Part shown: in pieces, positions 23,987-33,495 of the stretch
How the letters are laid out: each line of letters begins with the position of its first letter
Numbering within the stretch: position 1 is the first letter of the stretch
Position numbers and translations under genes: made by a program
Notes under the pieces: model-generated
Databases searched by the model: none
Told to the model about the DNA's origin: nothing
The model's input: only the letters and a program-made list of their open reading frames with translations
Source of the DNA: Bacteroidaceae bacterium
GTDB lineage: Bacteria > Bacteroidota > Bacteroidia > Bacteroidales > Bacteroidaceae
DNA length: 61,966 nucleotides
NCBI GenBank assembly: GCA_017467885.1
Contig: JAFUKC010000030.1
Coordinates: forward strand, 1 to 61,966
Direction: 5' to 3'

Positions 23987-24997
23987 TTATTTTTTTGCTG
24001 CAATAGCTTGGTTGGCCGTTATGGCAATCATCATATATACATCCTCTATTGAACAACCGCGAGAAAGGTCGTTTACGGGGCGTGCAATACCCTGGAGGAT
24101 GGGGCCGATAGCTTCGGCACCGCCAAGACGCTGTACAAGTTTGTAGCCTATGTTGCCTGCACCAAGGTCTGGGAATACAAGTACATTTGCTTTGCCTGCA
24201 ACAGTCGAACCGGGTGCTTTGCTTGCTCCGACGAACGGCACTAATGCGGCGTCGGCCTGCAGTTCACCGTCAAGCGACAGTTCGGGGGCAAGTTCGTGTG
24301 CCAGCTTGGCAGCCTCGGCTACTTTGTCTACCATCTCATGCTTGGCCGAACCCTTGGTCGAGAAACTGAGCATTGCCACGCGTGGTTCCTCAAAGTGCGC
24401 GATTGCTTTTGCGGTACCTGCTGTACATACTGCAATTTGCGACAATTGGTTTGCATCGGGGTTGGGGGTTACGGCAACATCAGCGAAAAAGAGAACGCCA
24501 TCTTCGCCATATTCTTTCGTGTTTGTTATAACCATCATGGCACCCGATACACATGTTATACCCGGTGTTGTTTTGATGATTTGCAGTGCGGGGCGCAATA
24601 CGTTTCCGGTAGTGTTACGTGCTCCTGCAACCTGTCCGTCGGCATCACCGTTTTTAATGATAAGACATCCTAAATAAAGAGGGTTGCAAACTAATTTACG
24701 TGCCTCTTCCATTGTCATGCCTTTGGCTTTTCTTAGTTCGAAGAGCAGTGTTGCATACTTCTCGGCTTCGGGGTTGTTCTCGGGGTCGATGATTGTAGCT
24801 TTTTCGATGTTCTTCAAACCGAAACCTTCGGCAAGGTTCAGTATTTCTGTTTTGTTACCTAAAATAACAAGGTCGGCAATACCATCGGCGATGGCTTTGT
24901 CGGCAGCCTTCAAAGTGCGCTCCTCGGTTCCTTCGGGAAGGACGATGCGCTGTTTTTCTTGTCGGGCATGTTCGATAAGATTTTTTATAACATCCAT
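23987..24997 (-). CDS. pta: Phosphate acetyltransferase
   Basis: Exchanges CoA for phosphate on acetyl-CoA, producing acetyl phosphate for AckA. The 336-residue protein is the short Pta form (no N-terminal DRTGG/P-loop extension). It shows [15 protein letters not shown] near the start, [47 protein letters not shown] and [19 protein letters not shown], all from the PTA/PTB domain. A -7 box TATCTTTG (25101-25094) gives a 90-base leader. Confidence 0.96.
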   Translation of the reverse strand: MDVIKNLIEHARQEKQRIVLPEGTEERTLKAADKAIADGIADLVILGNKTEILNLAEGFGLKNIEKATIIDPENNPEAEKYATLLFELRKAKGMTMEEARKLVCNPLYLGCLIIKNGDADGQVAGARNTTGNVLRPALQIIKTTPGITCVSGAMMVITNTKEYGEDGVLFFADVAVTPNPDANQLSQIAVCTAGTAKAIAHFEEPRVAMLSFSTKGSAKHEMVDKVAEAAKLAHELAPELSLDGELQADAALVPFVGASKAPGSTVAGKANVLVFPDLGAGNIGYKLVQRLGGAEAIGPILQGIARPVNDLSRGCSIEDVYMMIAITANQAIAAKK

Positions 24998-25093
24998 TGT
25001 ATTATGTAATTATAGTGATAATCCATTTTTTTAATGTCTGTGGGATGTTATCTCGCAGGCAATGATGTTGCAATTTTTGCAAAGTTTACGATG

Positions 25094-25129
25094 CAAAGAT
25101 ACAATATTTTATCTAAAGTTGTACTTTTG
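25094..25129. promoter_or_regulatory. Divergent -7 boxes for pta and the acetyltransferase
   Basis: Minus-strand TATCTTTG (25101-25094) faces pta; plus-strand TACTTTTG (25122-25129) faces the GNAT gene. They are only 20 bases apart, so the two polymerases would compete for overlapping DNA. No clear -33 is seen for pta. Confidence 0.6.
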
Positions 25130-25148
25130 TAAAGTTAATTATTGCAGT

Positions 25149-26006
25149 ATGTCGGGCGAGGTTGAATATAATAGGATTACGTTTGCTGTTGGTGAGCCGC
25201 AATTACGTGCCTTGTGGCACGAGGCTTTTGGCGACAGAAATGAATATATTGATGAGTTTTTTGAAGCTTTCGATGCAGATTCTGTGTTACACACACTGTC
25301 GCATGATGGCAAGCTGTTGTCGGCACTGTATGCCTTGCCTTATGAATTGCATGCAGGTGGACACTGTAAAAAGGTTGCGTACATTTACGCAGTGGCAACT
25401 GTCTCTTCGGCACGTGGTCGGGGATATATGTCGCGTCTTTTTTCGATTGTCCACGAGAATTTGAGGCGTGAGGGGTTTGCTGCTGCTTTTCTGTTGCCTG
25501 CCGAAGATTGGTTATGGAATTATTATTCGCATTTGGGTTATGAGGTGTGTTCGTGGCGTTGTTGCGAATGTGTTGCCACAGAATCTATGCTTGAGGTGTG
25601 TGATGTGGAGTGTTGCCACACTATAGCAACCGATGTACTTGCTTATGTAAGAGAGCAGATGCTGTTGGGTGTCGATAATATTGTACACTCCGATGCAAGC
25701 ATCAAGTTGAATGTTGCAAACTGTGTTCTTTCGGGTGGAGGCTTGTATGTGGCGCGTTCAGCCAACAGGGTTGTCGGTGCGGCTTTTGTCGTTTTCAGGA
25801 ATTCTGTTCCGTTGATAGCCGGTATTTTAGGCAATGACGATAATGCACGTGTATCGTTATTATCGGCCATCGGCAGGTGTTATGGATCCTCTTCTCTTTA
25901 TTTATTGCAATCGTCTGGCGCCTCGGGTGAGCCAATGGCTATGCTTCTGTCTTTTGATAAGACTCTGCCTGAAAGGATTAATATGCAGTTAATGTTGGAT
26001 ATATGA
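25149..26006 (+). CDS. GNAT-family N-acetyltransferase
   Basis: 285 residues from ATG 25149; the in-frame ATG at 25062 lies upstream of the -7 box (25122-25129) and is rejected, which leaves a very short leader of about a dozen bases. The N-terminal half carries the acetyl-CoA-binding segment VATVSSARGRGYMSRLFSIVHENLRREGF followed by the LPAEDWLWNYYSHLGYE closing motif, as in Eis-like GNAT proteins. The C-terminal half is probably a second, degenerate GNAT-type domain. Substrate is unknown. It converges with the CPBP gene, five bases apart. Confidence 0.75.
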   Translation: MSGEVEYNRITFAVGEPQLRALWHEAFGDRNEYIDEFFEAFDADSVLHTLSHDGKLLSALYALPYELHAGGHCKKVAYIYAVATVSSARGRGYMSRLFSIVHENLRREGFAAAFLLPAEDWLWNYYSHLGYEVCSWRCCECVATESMLEVCDVECCHTIATDVLAYVREQMLLGVDNIVHSDASIKLNVANCVLSGGGLYVARSANRVVGAAFVVFRNSVPLIAGILGNDDNARVSLLSAIGRCYGSSSLYLLQSSGASGEPMAMLLSFDKTLPERINMQLMLDI

Positions 26007-26011
26007 ATTGT

Positions 26012-26626
26012 CTAAATAGGGAACCAAATGAACACAGCTGCATCCCACAATGCATGAGACAGAATGATGGCACCGAACCTGTTCGGAAAGAATCGATATA
26101 GTGCACCCCAAGCAAGGCCTGCCACAAATGCCGACATTGTTAACATGAAATTGCATGATCCGGCGTGGACAATACTGTATATAATTGTGGTTACGATGAA
26201 ACCAATATTGGGGTTCCATTTTTCCGATAATGTCTGCTGTACATATCCTCGCCAATAAATCTCTTCGGCCGGGCCTATAAGGAACAGCATTAGGGCTGTA
26301 AGCAACCAAGGCGACTCTCCCTCTTTCATCCCGTATATCATATCCACTTGTGGTCGTGCAAAATCGAAGAGCAGTTGAGACATCTTGTCCCCGAGCCAGA
26401 ATACACTCCACAATGCAACGGCTATACCTACTCCCAAAAGGATGTTTGCAGTATCCGGCTGTACCTTCTTCCACCAATGGGGCCGGAACAGGGTGCTTAT
26501 TATCGACAATGTGCACGCCGAGCCTGTCATTGCCCACCAGAAATTAACGTGTGGTGCAGTTTGCGGGCTGAACATTATGGTCCAAAGCAATGCTGCCAGC
26601 AATATGGTAAAGGCGAGCCGTTTCAT
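26012..26626 (-). CDS. CPBP-family intramembrane metalloprotease
   Basis: 204 residues with about six hydrophobic segments. The three CPBP (Abi/Rce1-like) motifs are present: PAEEIYWRGYVQ (EExxxR), YSIVHAGS (FxxxH-like, with Tyr for Phe) and SHALWDAA (HxxxD). Members cleave or bind proteins within the membrane; in bacteria some process peptides or act in immunity, while the target here is unknown. Its ATG overlaps the menA stop by four bases, so it is co-translated with menA, which is a hint of a membrane-quinone or CAAX-like context but no more. Confidence 0.85.
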   Translation of the reverse strand: MKRLAFTILLAALLWTIMFSPQTAPHVNFWWAMTGSACTLSIISTLFRPHWWKKVQPDTANILLGVGIAVALWSVFWLGDKMSQLLFDFARPQVDMIYGMKEGESPWLLTALMLFLIGPAEEIYWRGYVQQTLSEKWNPNIGFIVTTIIYSIVHAGSCNFMLTMSAFVAGLAWGALYRFFPNRFGAIILSHALWDAAVFIWFPI

Positions 26627-27519
26627 AAATGGATATATTTTGCAATTATCAATGATACTGTGAGCAGCAAACTGAATACAAGTTGCAGTTGCGCGGTCTT
26701 TTCATCTATGCCTATAAAGGTCCTGGCTCCGTCCTGCTTGTATTTAAGAGCTTTACGCGTGCTGTTCATTGCCGGTTTCAGTGCGAGCAATACAAGTATA
26801 CTCCACGTCGGCAGTACACCAATGGTAATACATATCATAATCCACAGGAACGGGAAAAGAACTTCAAAACAATATATATACGAAGCAATATTGCCTCCTG
26901 TAAGCATGGCAAAAGTGTTTATACCGGCACGTTTGTCGTGTTCGGTATCACGAATGTTGTTGCTGTGTAGTATTCCTACTGTAATAAGGCCTATGGGTAT
27001 AGAAATCCATAAAGTTTCGAGATATATCTTTTCGGTAGTTGCGAACGAGGTTCCGAGTATCGGCAATAGCGAGTATGTCAGAAAGATGTTTAAATCGCCC
27101 AATGCATGATATTTTGTCCATGGATATATTATTGTCAGCAGAAACCCTGCAATTCCAATGTAAAGCGTCGGCAGGCCGGTGCATGCAACAAGCATTATTC
27201 CCGACAATGTAGCGGTGGCAAGAATAATGAATGCCAGATATTTTATCTCTTCGGCCTTGAATTGCCCGCTTGTTATTGAGATACCTCCTATTGTGTCGTC
27301 TCTGTCCACTCCATTTTTATAATCTTTATAATCGCTCCATGTGTTGCCTGCAGCATGAAAAGCCATAATGTTTATTATGGCCCATATTCCGATATACCAA
27401 TTTACATTGCAATCTATCCAATTGAGGTAAAATAATGTTACAAGTACAGGCATTGACGAGGCCGGAAACGACCACGGTCGTGTTGCCATAATCCACTCTT
27501 TTAAACTATGTTTTTTCAT
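26623..27519 (-). CDS. menA: 1,4-dihydroxy-2-naphthoate polyprenyltransferase (MenA)
   Basis: UbiA-superfamily membrane enzyme that attaches a polyprenyl chain to DHNA, making demethylmenaquinone for anaerobic respiration. 298 residues with eight or nine hydrophobic helices. It opens with KEWIMATRPWSFPAS and has the aspartate-rich motif NTWSDYKDYKNGVDRDDT plus the second motif NNIRDTEHDKRAGINT, typical of MenA. A -7 box TACTTTTG (27552-27545) lies 26 bases before the start. No other men genes are in the window. A broader UbiA-type prenyltransferase is the alternative. Confidence 0.9.
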   Translation of the reverse strand: MKKHSLKEWIMATRPWSFPASSMPVLVTLFYLNWIDCNVNWYIGIWAIINIMAFHAAGNTWSDYKDYKNGVDRDDTIGGISITSGQFKAEEIKYLAFIILATATLSGIMLVACTGLPTLYIGIAGFLLTIIYPWTKYHALGDLNIFLTYSLLPILGTSFATTEKIYLETLWISIPIGLITVGILHSNNIRDTEHDKRAGINTFAMLTGGNIASYIYCFEVLFPFLWIMICITIGVLPTWSILVLLALKPAMNSTRKALKYKQDGARTFIGIDEKTAQLQLVFSLLLTVSLIIAKYIHL

Positions 27520-27595
27520 ATACTGTTTTTTTTATTACCTTTGGCAAAAGTAATAAGAATTTGTCATTACATAAGTTTTAAAGTTTTTTTTAATT

Positions 27596-28021
27596 ATGAA
27601 AAGATATATTTATTTAATTGTTGTGTTATCGGTGGCAATGATCTCTTGTAGGCAGTCTGTAAGTAACGATCCCGGTAATGTGGCTGTTGCATTATATACG
27701 GCTCTTACCGATGGCGAGTCGATGCAATATGTAAAGGATAATATATATTTCAGTGATAGCGCCCGGCATAAAACATTCTCAAATTATCTTGATATTGTGG
27801 CAGCCTCGCCACAGTATAGAAAGAATATTCAGAAAGCAAATGTGGAATATTCTGTGGCCGAGCAAGAGATAAACGGCGATGTAGCCAATGTGGTGATTGT
27901 GGGTACGGGTCCGTTGGGGCAGAAGTTGAGAATCTCTGTCCGTCTTCTTCGAATTGACGGAGAATGGAAGGTTGATGGCAACCATGGAGTATGGCATAAT
28001 ACGCGCGGGAACAAACAGTAA
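27596..28021 (+). CDS. DUF4878-like lipoprotein
   Basis: 141 residues. The signal peptide ends in a lipobox (VAMISC, Cys18), so the mature protein is lipid-anchored. The remainder resembles the NTF2-like DUF4878 fold: an N-terminal helix with NVAVALYTALTDG, then a beta sheet ending LRISVRLLRIDGEWKVD. Function is unknown; such domains often bind small ligands or act as pore-associated accessories. It diverges from menA and ends before a strong bidirectional terminator. Confidence 0.75.
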   Translation: MKRYIYLIVVLSVAMISCRQSVSNDPGNVAVALYTALTDGESMQYVKDNIYFSDSARHKTFSNYLDIVAASPQYRKNIQKANVEYSVAEQEINGDVANVVIVGTGPLGQKLRISVRLLRIDGEWKVDGNHGVWHNTRGNKQ

Positions 28022-28069
28022 CGCATAAACGTGTGTTGGATGCTCTTTTATTGAGCACCATTATCGTAT

Positions 28070-28117
28070 AAACAGTGAGAGCGACTAAAAAGTAATTTTT
28101 AGTCGCTCTCACTGTTT
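28070..28117. terminator. Bidirectional terminator between the lipoprotein gene and hisS
   Basis: Perfect 22-bp arms (28070-28091 and 28096-28117) around a GTAA loop, with AAA/TTT at the outer ends. It lies between converging genes and can serve both. Confidence 0.85.
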
Positions 28118-28132
28118 GTCAGATAAGTATTT

Positions 28133-29497
28133 TTATGCTTGCAATATGCTTATAAGCTCCTCGATGGCCATGCTCCTTTGTTCTCCGTTGTTCATGTTTT
28201 TAACCGAAACTGTGTTGTTCCCCATTTCCGATTCACCGATGAGGGCAACGTACGGTATTGCATGGCTGTTTGCATATCCCATCTGTTTTTTCATCTTATC
28301 GCTGCCGGGATACAGTTCGGACGAGATTCCTGCATTGCGCAATTTCTCTATGAGTTTAAGGCAGTGCAGAGCCTCTTTGTCTCCGAAATTTACGAACATA
28401 ATCTGCGTGGTACGTATCGATTCTTCGGGATACAGATTCAGCTGGTTCATAACATCGTAAATGCGATCGGCACCGAACGATATTCCCACGCCCGATACAC
28501 CATCCATGCCAAATACGCCCGTAAGGTTGTCGTAGCGTCCGCCACCGGTGATACTGCCTATCACAACGTCTAATGCTTTTACTTCGAGAATGGCACCGGT
28601 GTAATAGTTGAGTCCGCGAGCAAGTGTCAGGTCGAGTTCCACTGTGCTGTCAAGCGATAGCTCCTCAACTGCATCGAGTATGAAACTTATCTCTTCTACA
28701 CCTTTCTCGCCTGTTTCATTGCCTTTCAGTGTTTGGGCTATGGTTTGTAACTTTTCTTTGTTGCCGCCTTGTGCCTGTAAAATGGGCAACAGCTTTTCGA
28801 TGGAACTGTCGCCAATGCCTTTCTCTTTCAGCTCGGCTATTACACCATCGAGTCCAATCTTATCGAGTTTGTCGATTGCAACGGTGATATCGATGATTCT
28901 TTCCGGTTCGCCTATTACCTCGGCAATTCCTGCAAGAATTTTTCGGTTGTTCAGCTTAATTGCAACACGTATTTTCAGTTTGTTGAATACGTGATCGATA
29001 AGCCTTAAGAGTTCAATTTCATTAATCAGCGAGTTGTTGCCTATGATATCGGCATCGCATTGATAGAATTCGCGGTAACGCCCTTTTTGTGGCCTGTCGG
29101 CACGCCATACAGGTTGAATCTGGTAACGTTTGAACGGGAATACAAGTTCTTCACGATGCATAACCACGTAACGTGCGAATGGCACTGTAAGGTCGTATCG
29201 CAATCCTTTCTCGCAGAATTTGGATGCCAACTTTGTGGCATTGCGGCTTAGCAGTTCTTCGTCGGTAAGTTTGTTGAAGTAGTCACCGGAATTCTGTATT
29301 TTGAACAATAATTTGTCGCCCTCTTCGCCGTATTTGCCCATGAGGGTCGATAAGTTCTCCATTGCCGGCGTTTCTATCTGTTGGAATCCGAAAAGGTGAA
29401 ATGCCTGTCTTATTGTGTCGAATATGTAGTTACGCTTTGACATCTCCATGGGAGAGAAGTCGCGCGTACCCTTTGGTATTGATGGTTTTGCTGCCAT
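28133..29497 (-). CDS. hisS: Histidyl-tRNA synthetase
   Basis: Charges tRNA-His. From ATG 29497 the protein has 454 residues and begins [16 protein letters not shown], as in Bacteroides; the in-frame ATG at 29539 would add 14 residues unlike the family and run into the preceding gene. Class II motifs are present: [10 protein letters not shown] (motif 1), [27 protein letters not shown] (motif 2), and GGRYDNLTG plus [13 protein letters not shown] (motif 3), with the histidine-specific [10 protein letters not shown]. An anticodon-binding domain occupies the last 100 residues. It is the last gene of fur-purA-yugP-hisS. Confidence 0.97.
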   Translation of the reverse strand: MAAKPSIPKGTRDFSPMEMSKRNYIFDTIRQAFHLFGFQQIETPAMENLSTLMGKYGEEGDKLLFKIQNSGDYFNKLTDEELLSRNATKLASKFCEKGLRYDLTVPFARYVVMHREELVFPFKRYQIQPVWRADRPQKGRYREFYQCDADIIGNNSLINEIELLRLIDHVFNKLKIRVAIKLNNRKILAGIAEVIGEPERIIDITVAIDKLDKIGLDGVIAELKEKGIGDSSIEKLLPILQAQGGNKEKLQTIAQTLKGNETGEKGVEEISFILDAVEELSLDSTVELDLTLARGLNYYTGAILEVKALDVVIGSITGGGRYDNLTGVFGMDGVSGVGISFGADRIYDVMNQLNLYPEESIRTTQIMFVNFGDKEALHCLKLIEKLRNAGISSELYPGSDKMKKQMGYANSHAIPYVALIGESEMGNNTVSVKNMNNGEQRSMAIEELISILQA

Positions 29498-29522
29498 GTT
29501 TTTGGTTGTGTTAAACTGTTTC

Positions 29523-30284
29523 TTAATCGCGTCGACCAAGATAAATCATTATATAGTATACAAGTGTGGCAAGTGAAGACAGTGCTGCCACTACATATGT
29601 GTATGCAGCAGAGCGTAGTGCACTGCTTGCCGCCGAATGGTTGCGACTGTCTGTTACACCGGCTCTCGACAGCCATACCAATGCCCTGTGGCTTGCATCA
29701 ATCTCTACGGGCAGTGTAATGAAACTGAACAGAGTTGTCAGTGCAAAAAGTGCGATTCCGGCCAACAAGATACCCGGAAATGCGTTGACTGTGAGTATTC
29801 CTATAAGAAGTATCCATGTCATCCAATTAGATGCAAATGATACGGCCGGAACCAATGCCGAACGCATCTTCAGCGGAGCGTAGGCTGTTGCATGCTGTAC
29901 AGCATGGCCGCATTCGTGTGCGGCAACCGCGGCAGCTGCAATACTTGCCGAGTTATATACACCTTCGCTAAGGTTAACTGTCTTATTTGTAGGGTTATAG
30001 TGGTCGGTAAGCTGCCCCGATGTGCTTATAACCTTTACATCATAAATTCCGTTGTCGTGCAACATCTTCTCGGCAATCTCGCGCCCTGTCATGCCTATAG
30101 GCATTTTAGAGAACTTCTTGAACTTGCTTTGCAGATTTGCTTGTACTATATAACTTAACAGTGCAATTCCGATAAATAGAATCCAATAGGAGTATCCTCC
30201 CGATACATTGCCTGTGTCTTGGGTTGTATAACCGATGTTTGCCTGTGCAAAAATCGAGATGAATGATAAGATATTCATATTCAA
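29523..30284 (-). CDS. YugP-type neutral zinc metallopeptidase
   Basis: 253 residues: N-terminal membrane segment ([25 protein letters not shown]), a soluble portion with [15 protein letters not shown] and [21 protein letters not shown], then the zinc motif HECGHAVQH, and two or three C-terminal membrane segments. This is the domain order of the YugP/DUF2133 putative zinc peptidases. Catalytic Glu and the two His ligands are intact. Substrate unknown. It sits 25 bases before hisS and 72 after purA, a gene order I know from other Bacteroidales. Confidence 0.85.
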   Translation of the reverse strand: MNMNILSFISIFAQANIGYTTQDTGNVSGGYSYWILFIGIALLSYIVQANLQSKFKKFSKMPIGMTGREIAEKMLHDNGIYDVKVISTSGQLTDHYNPTNKTVNLSEGVYNSASIAAAAVAAHECGHAVQHATAYAPLKMRSALVPAVSFASNWMTWILLIGILTVNAFPGILLAGIALFALTTLFSFITLPVEIDASHRALVWLSRAGVTDSRNHSAASSALRSAAYTYVVAALSSLATLVYYIMIYLGRRD

Positions 30285-30356
30285 CTTGTTTTAAAGTTTG
30301 TTACTACAATAATTCAGGTTTGCTAAAAACCGGATTGTTGTGTTTTTTGTATCTGC

Positions 30357-31622
30357 TTATGAACGTGTGATGGTTTGGTCGCGGTCGGGGCCTATTGAAA
30401 TATATTTTACGGGAACACCCAACTTCTCTTCCAGATATTTTACATAATCGATGAATGCAGCTGGCAGGTCTGCTTCATTTTTGATTTTTGTGAGGTCACA
30501 TTTCCAGCCTTTTATCTCTTCGTAAACCGGCTCTGCGCCCTCGATGTCATAAGGAAGGTGTGTAAGTGTTTCGCCGTTTTTCTTGTATGCCACACATGCC
30601 TTGATTGTGGGGAAGGTGTCGAGTACATCGCTCTTCATTAATATGAGGTGTGTAACACCGTTAATCATTATTGTGTATTTGAGGGCAACAAGGTCGATCC
30701 AACCGCAACGTCTTTCACGCCCTGTCACAGCTCCGTATTCATGGCCACGGTCGCGCATCTCGGCACCTGTTGCATCGAACAGTTCGGTAGGGAACGGGCC
30801 GGCGCCAACGCGTGTGCAGTATGCTTTTGTGATACCGTATACATTGCCAATCCTGTTAGGGGCTACACCCAGGCCGGTGCATGCTCCTGCACTGACAGTG
30901 TTCGATGATGTTACAAAGGGGTAGCTGCCGAAATCAATGTCGAGCATGCTGCCTTGTGCTCCCTCGCAAAGAATGCTTTTGCCTTCGTTCATAAGGTCGT
31001 TTATCAACTGCTCGCTGTCTATCAGACGGAATCCCTTTATATATTCGATTCCTGCCAACCACGCCTTTTCCATCTCTGTAATGTCGTAACTGTAGTTCAT
31101 ATTACGCAGAATCTCTTCGTGGCGTGCTTTTGCCTTGGCATATTTCTCTTCGAAGTTCTCCAGTATATCTCCGACACGCAATCCGTTGCGGCTTATCTTG
31201 TCGGTATATGTGGGGCCTATACCTTTACCGGTGGTTCCAACCTTTGCATCACCTTTTGCTGCTTCATACGCAGCGTCGAGTATACGTCCTGTGGGCAATA
31301 TAAGGTGTGCCTTTTTCGAAATGAAAAGGTTCTTCTTTAAATCGTATCCGGCTTTTTCCAGGTCTTCGGCCTCTCCCTTAAATAGTGCAGGGTCGAGTAC
31401 CACACCGTTGCCTATGATGTTTGTCTGTCCACCTTGGAAAATACCCGAAGGTATCGAGCGCAGAACAAATTTCTTACCGTTGAATTCCAATGTGTGTCCG
31501 GCATTGGGGCCACCCTGGAAACGTGCCACAACGTCGTATTTCGGGGTAAGTACATCTACAATTTTACCTTTACCCTCGTCGCCCCATTGCAGGCCCAAAA
31601 GTATATCGATGTTCTTCTTCAT
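30357..31622 (-). CDS. purA: Adenylosuccinate synthetase
   Basis: Joins IMP and aspartate with GTP hydrolysis, the first committed step to AMP. The 421-residue chain has the N-terminal GLQWGDEGKGKIVD (with catalytic Asp), NAGHT, GTTGKGIGPTYTDK, VGAGPFPTEL, TGRERRCGWIDLVAL and SIGPDRDQTI at the end. Length is in the family range. It starts 12 bases after the fur stop, so it is co-transcribed with that regulator; whether Fur controls purA is not evident from the sequence. Confidence 0.97.
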   Translation of the reverse strand: MKKNIDILLGLQWGDEGKGKIVDVLTPKYDVVARFQGGPNAGHTLEFNGKKFVLRSIPSGIFQGGQTNIIGNGVVLDPALFKGEAEDLEKAGYDLKKNLFISKKAHLILPTGRILDAAYEAAKGDAKVGTTGKGIGPTYTDKISRNGLRVGDILENFEEKYAKAKARHEEILRNMNYSYDITEMEKAWLAGIEYIKGFRLIDSEQLINDLMNEGKSILCEGAQGSMLDIDFGSYPFVTSSNTVSAGACTGLGVAPNRIGNVYGITKAYCTRVGAGPFPTELFDATGAEMRDRGHEYGAVTGRERRCGWIDLVALKYTIMINGVTHLILMKSDVLDTFPTIKACVAYKKNGETLTHLPYDIEGAEPVYEEIKGWKCDLTKIKNEADLPAAFIDYVKYLEEKLGVPVKYISIGPDRDQTITRS

Positions 31623-31634
31623 GGTATTACAGTT

Positions 31635-32099
31635 TTATTTGTTTCTTAATCTTCGTCTCTTTGCTGTCAGATGGCATTTGTTGCAAAGGCCATAGATATA
31701 AAGAGAGTAGTGTGTGGGATAAAATTTCTTTATTTTTGCTGTTATAATGTCTGTCAGGTTAATATTGTTTATTTCCACCACCTTGCCGCATTTTGTGCAT
31801 ATCATATGGCTCTTTTCGTTACCATAACATTTTTCGTATCGCGATTCCGAGCCAAACTGATGATGGGTGACAAGATTTGCATTGATAAGCAGTGCAATGG
31901 TGTTGTATATCGTTGCACGACTCACCCTGAACTTCTCGTCCTCCATTTGTTTCAGCAGTGTTTCTATATCGAAACAGCCGTTTATGCTGTAAATGCTTTT
32001 CAGGATTGCAATGCGCTCGGGTGTACAACGATGTTTATTATCTTTCAGATAATCGGTAAAAATCTTGAGTATTGCAGCATCGGGTTTATTGCTTTCCAT
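31635..32099 (-). CDS. Fur-family transcriptional regulator
   Basis: 154 residues. An N-terminal winged helix (HRCTPERIAILKSIY, FRVSRATIYNTIALLINANLV) is followed by the dimerisation domain with MICTKCGKVVEI and GLCNKCHLTAK, giving two CxxC structural zinc sites. The usual HHDH regulatory metal cluster is less obvious, so metal specificity (iron, zinc, manganese or peroxide) is open. A -7 box TAACTTTG (32124-32117) precedes it. It leads the fur-purA-protease-hisS group and may sense metal or peroxide stress. Confidence 0.88.
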   Translation of the reverse strand: MESNKPDAAILKIFTDYLKDNKHRCTPERIAILKSIYSINGCFDIETLLKQMEDEKFRVSRATIYNTIALLINANLVTHHQFGSESRYEKCYGNEKSHMICTKCGKVVEINNINLTDIITAKIKKFYPTHYSLYIYGLCNKCHLTAKRRRLRNK

Positions 32100-32227
32100 C
32101 TTTTTTGTATTGCTTACAAAGTTACCTCTTTTTTATGATATACTTGCCGTATATGTGGATTTTTATTGAACTTTAAGTAAAAAACTGTATATTGTTTAAT
32201 GTTTGCGACTCTGTTTTTTACCTTTTC

Positions 32228-32905
32228 TTAATTGTTAAGCAGTTGGTAGATAATGCTTTCGGCTTCTGCTTTTGCACTTTCGGCTGCGTTGCGCAACTTT
32301 TCTGTTTTGCTATCTTCGTTGTCGGAGATGAATGTCATCAACGATGTATAGGCACAACTGCGCAATGTTTTGCTTTCGGTCTGTTTTCCAAGCAGTTCAA
32401 CAATGTTTCTGATGTATCTGTTTTCTTGCTCTTCGTTGGGCATGCGGCCTCTTCGCATAAGGTGCGACAAAGCCAGATAACCGCAATACGGTGCATATTC
32501 GCTGCCATCCTCGATTCGTTGTAAGGCTTTGTCTATGGCGTCTTCTTCGTGTATAAGCAGGTTCATTACAAGATGGTCGGCAATTTCGGTGAATTGTGTT
32601 TGGGTAATCCACTGTTCTGCAATGTAGGGCGAAAATTCGTCTGCAGGCATAAGGAACGTAGCAAGCAATTTGCATTCGCGTATATTTTCCTGCCAAAGTG
32701 CCTGTGCAAGTTGTCTGTTCTTTTCAAAATCTTCGGCAATGGATTTCAAACGTGGAACTTCCACTCCGAAATTTATCTTGTAATTCAATCCCTGTTTACG
32801 TTGGTGCGCCGAAACGACTCCGTTCATCGATAGGCGTAAACGTTTTTTTATATTGTTGATTCGCTGATGTATTTCCTGCTCCGAGACCTCTTTTCTTATC
32901 ATCAT
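32228..32905 (-). CDS. AlkD-like DNA alkylation repair protein (HEAT-repeat)
   Basis: 225 residues from ATG 32905, chosen because it overlaps the stop of the AraC-type gene (ATGA), implying coupled translation; an ATG at 33004 lies deep inside that gene. The chain is helical throughout and matches the AlkD/DNA-alkylation HEAT-repeat pattern: YKINFGVEVPRLKSIAEDF, LAQALWQENIRECKLLATFL, YIAEQWITQTQFTEIADHLVMNLL, CGYLALSHLMRRG. AlkD proteins remove N3/N7-alkylated bases without flipping them. Key catalytic Trp/Asp positions cannot be assigned by eye, so the activity is family inference. Confidence 0.75.
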   Translation of the reverse strand: MMIRKEVSEQEIHQRINNIKKRLRLSMNGVVSAHQRKQGLNYKINFGVEVPRLKSIAEDFEKNRQLAQALWQENIRECKLLATFLMPADEFSPYIAEQWITQTQFTEIADHLVMNLLIHEEDAIDKALQRIEDGSEYAPYCGYLALSHLMRRGRMPNEEQENRYIRNIVELLGKQTESKTLRSCAYTSLMTFISDNEDSKTEKLRNAAESAKAEAESIIYQLLNN

Positions 32906-33351
32906 TTTTGCAAATGTTTTTTTCTGTAGTTGTTGGGCGTCATGCCCATATTGCGATAAAACGAGGCATAGAACGATTGGCGATTGGCAAATCCAACCTT
33001 GCACCCAATCTCTTCTATTGTCATATTCATGTATCGCTTGTCTGTCATAATATACATAGCCTCTTTGATTCGGTATTCGTTTATGAAGCCCTGAAAATTT
33101 GTGTTGAACCGAGAGTTTATCACTGCTGAAATATATCGGGTGTTTGTGTGGAGCAGTGTAGCAAGCTCCTTCGCCGAGAAATCCTTATCACGATATCTTT
33201 TTTCTATGACAACGAGATTAAGAATCTTTTCATATAACTCGTCGGCTAGTTCTGCCCTTATCAGTGAACGGTATGCCGCACACTTATCCTTCCTCTCCCT
33301 AATGTTGTACGGGGCGGTTTTCGTATTATCCATCTTCTTGTTATTTTCCAA
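32902..33351 (-). CDS. AraC-type helix-turn-helix regulator
   Basis: 149 residues, short for the family. The C-terminal 100 residues hold the two AraC helix-turn-helix units: FSAKELATLLHTNTRYISAVINSRFNTNFQGFINEYRIKEAMYIM, then TIEEIGCKVGFANRQSFYASFYRNMGMTPNNYRKKH. The N-terminal 45 residues are too short for a ligand-binding domain. It overlaps the AlkD-like gene by four bases, so the two form an operon, reminiscent in logic of Ada-type control of alkylation repair, though no Ada methyl-acceptor cysteine domain is present. Confidence 0.88.
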   Translation of the reverse strand: MENNKKMDNTKTAPYNIRERKDKCAAYRSLIRAELADELYEKILNLVVIEKRYRDKDFSAKELATLLHTNTRYISAVINSRFNTNFQGFINEYRIKEAMYIMTDKRYMNMTIEEIGCKVGFANRQSFYASFYRNMGMTPNNYRKKHLQK

Positions 33352-33495
33352 ATTTGTTTAAAACACCGGAATTCACCGGTTACGGCAAATATAGTGATTC
33401 TTTTGCCAAAAGAATAAAAAATGTATGATTTTTTAAACAATTGGAATAATTTATATGGTGAATAATACGATTTTATCTTCCGGAAGAGTTTTTTC

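Noticed and set aside
22682-24997. Possible CRISPR-like spacing of short repeats near pta-ackA
   Set aside because: Only two different hairpins are present, with no regular repeat-spacer pattern; no CRISPR array or cas gene was found in the window.
26348-27109. 253-codon plus-strand frame opposite menA and the CPBP gene
   Set aside because: Lies wholly antisense to two recognisable membrane-protein genes.
33361-33385. Repeated ACCGG (ACCGGAATTCACCGG) upstream of the AraC-type gene as an operator
   Set aside because: Short and without a matching copy elsewhere; could be chance.
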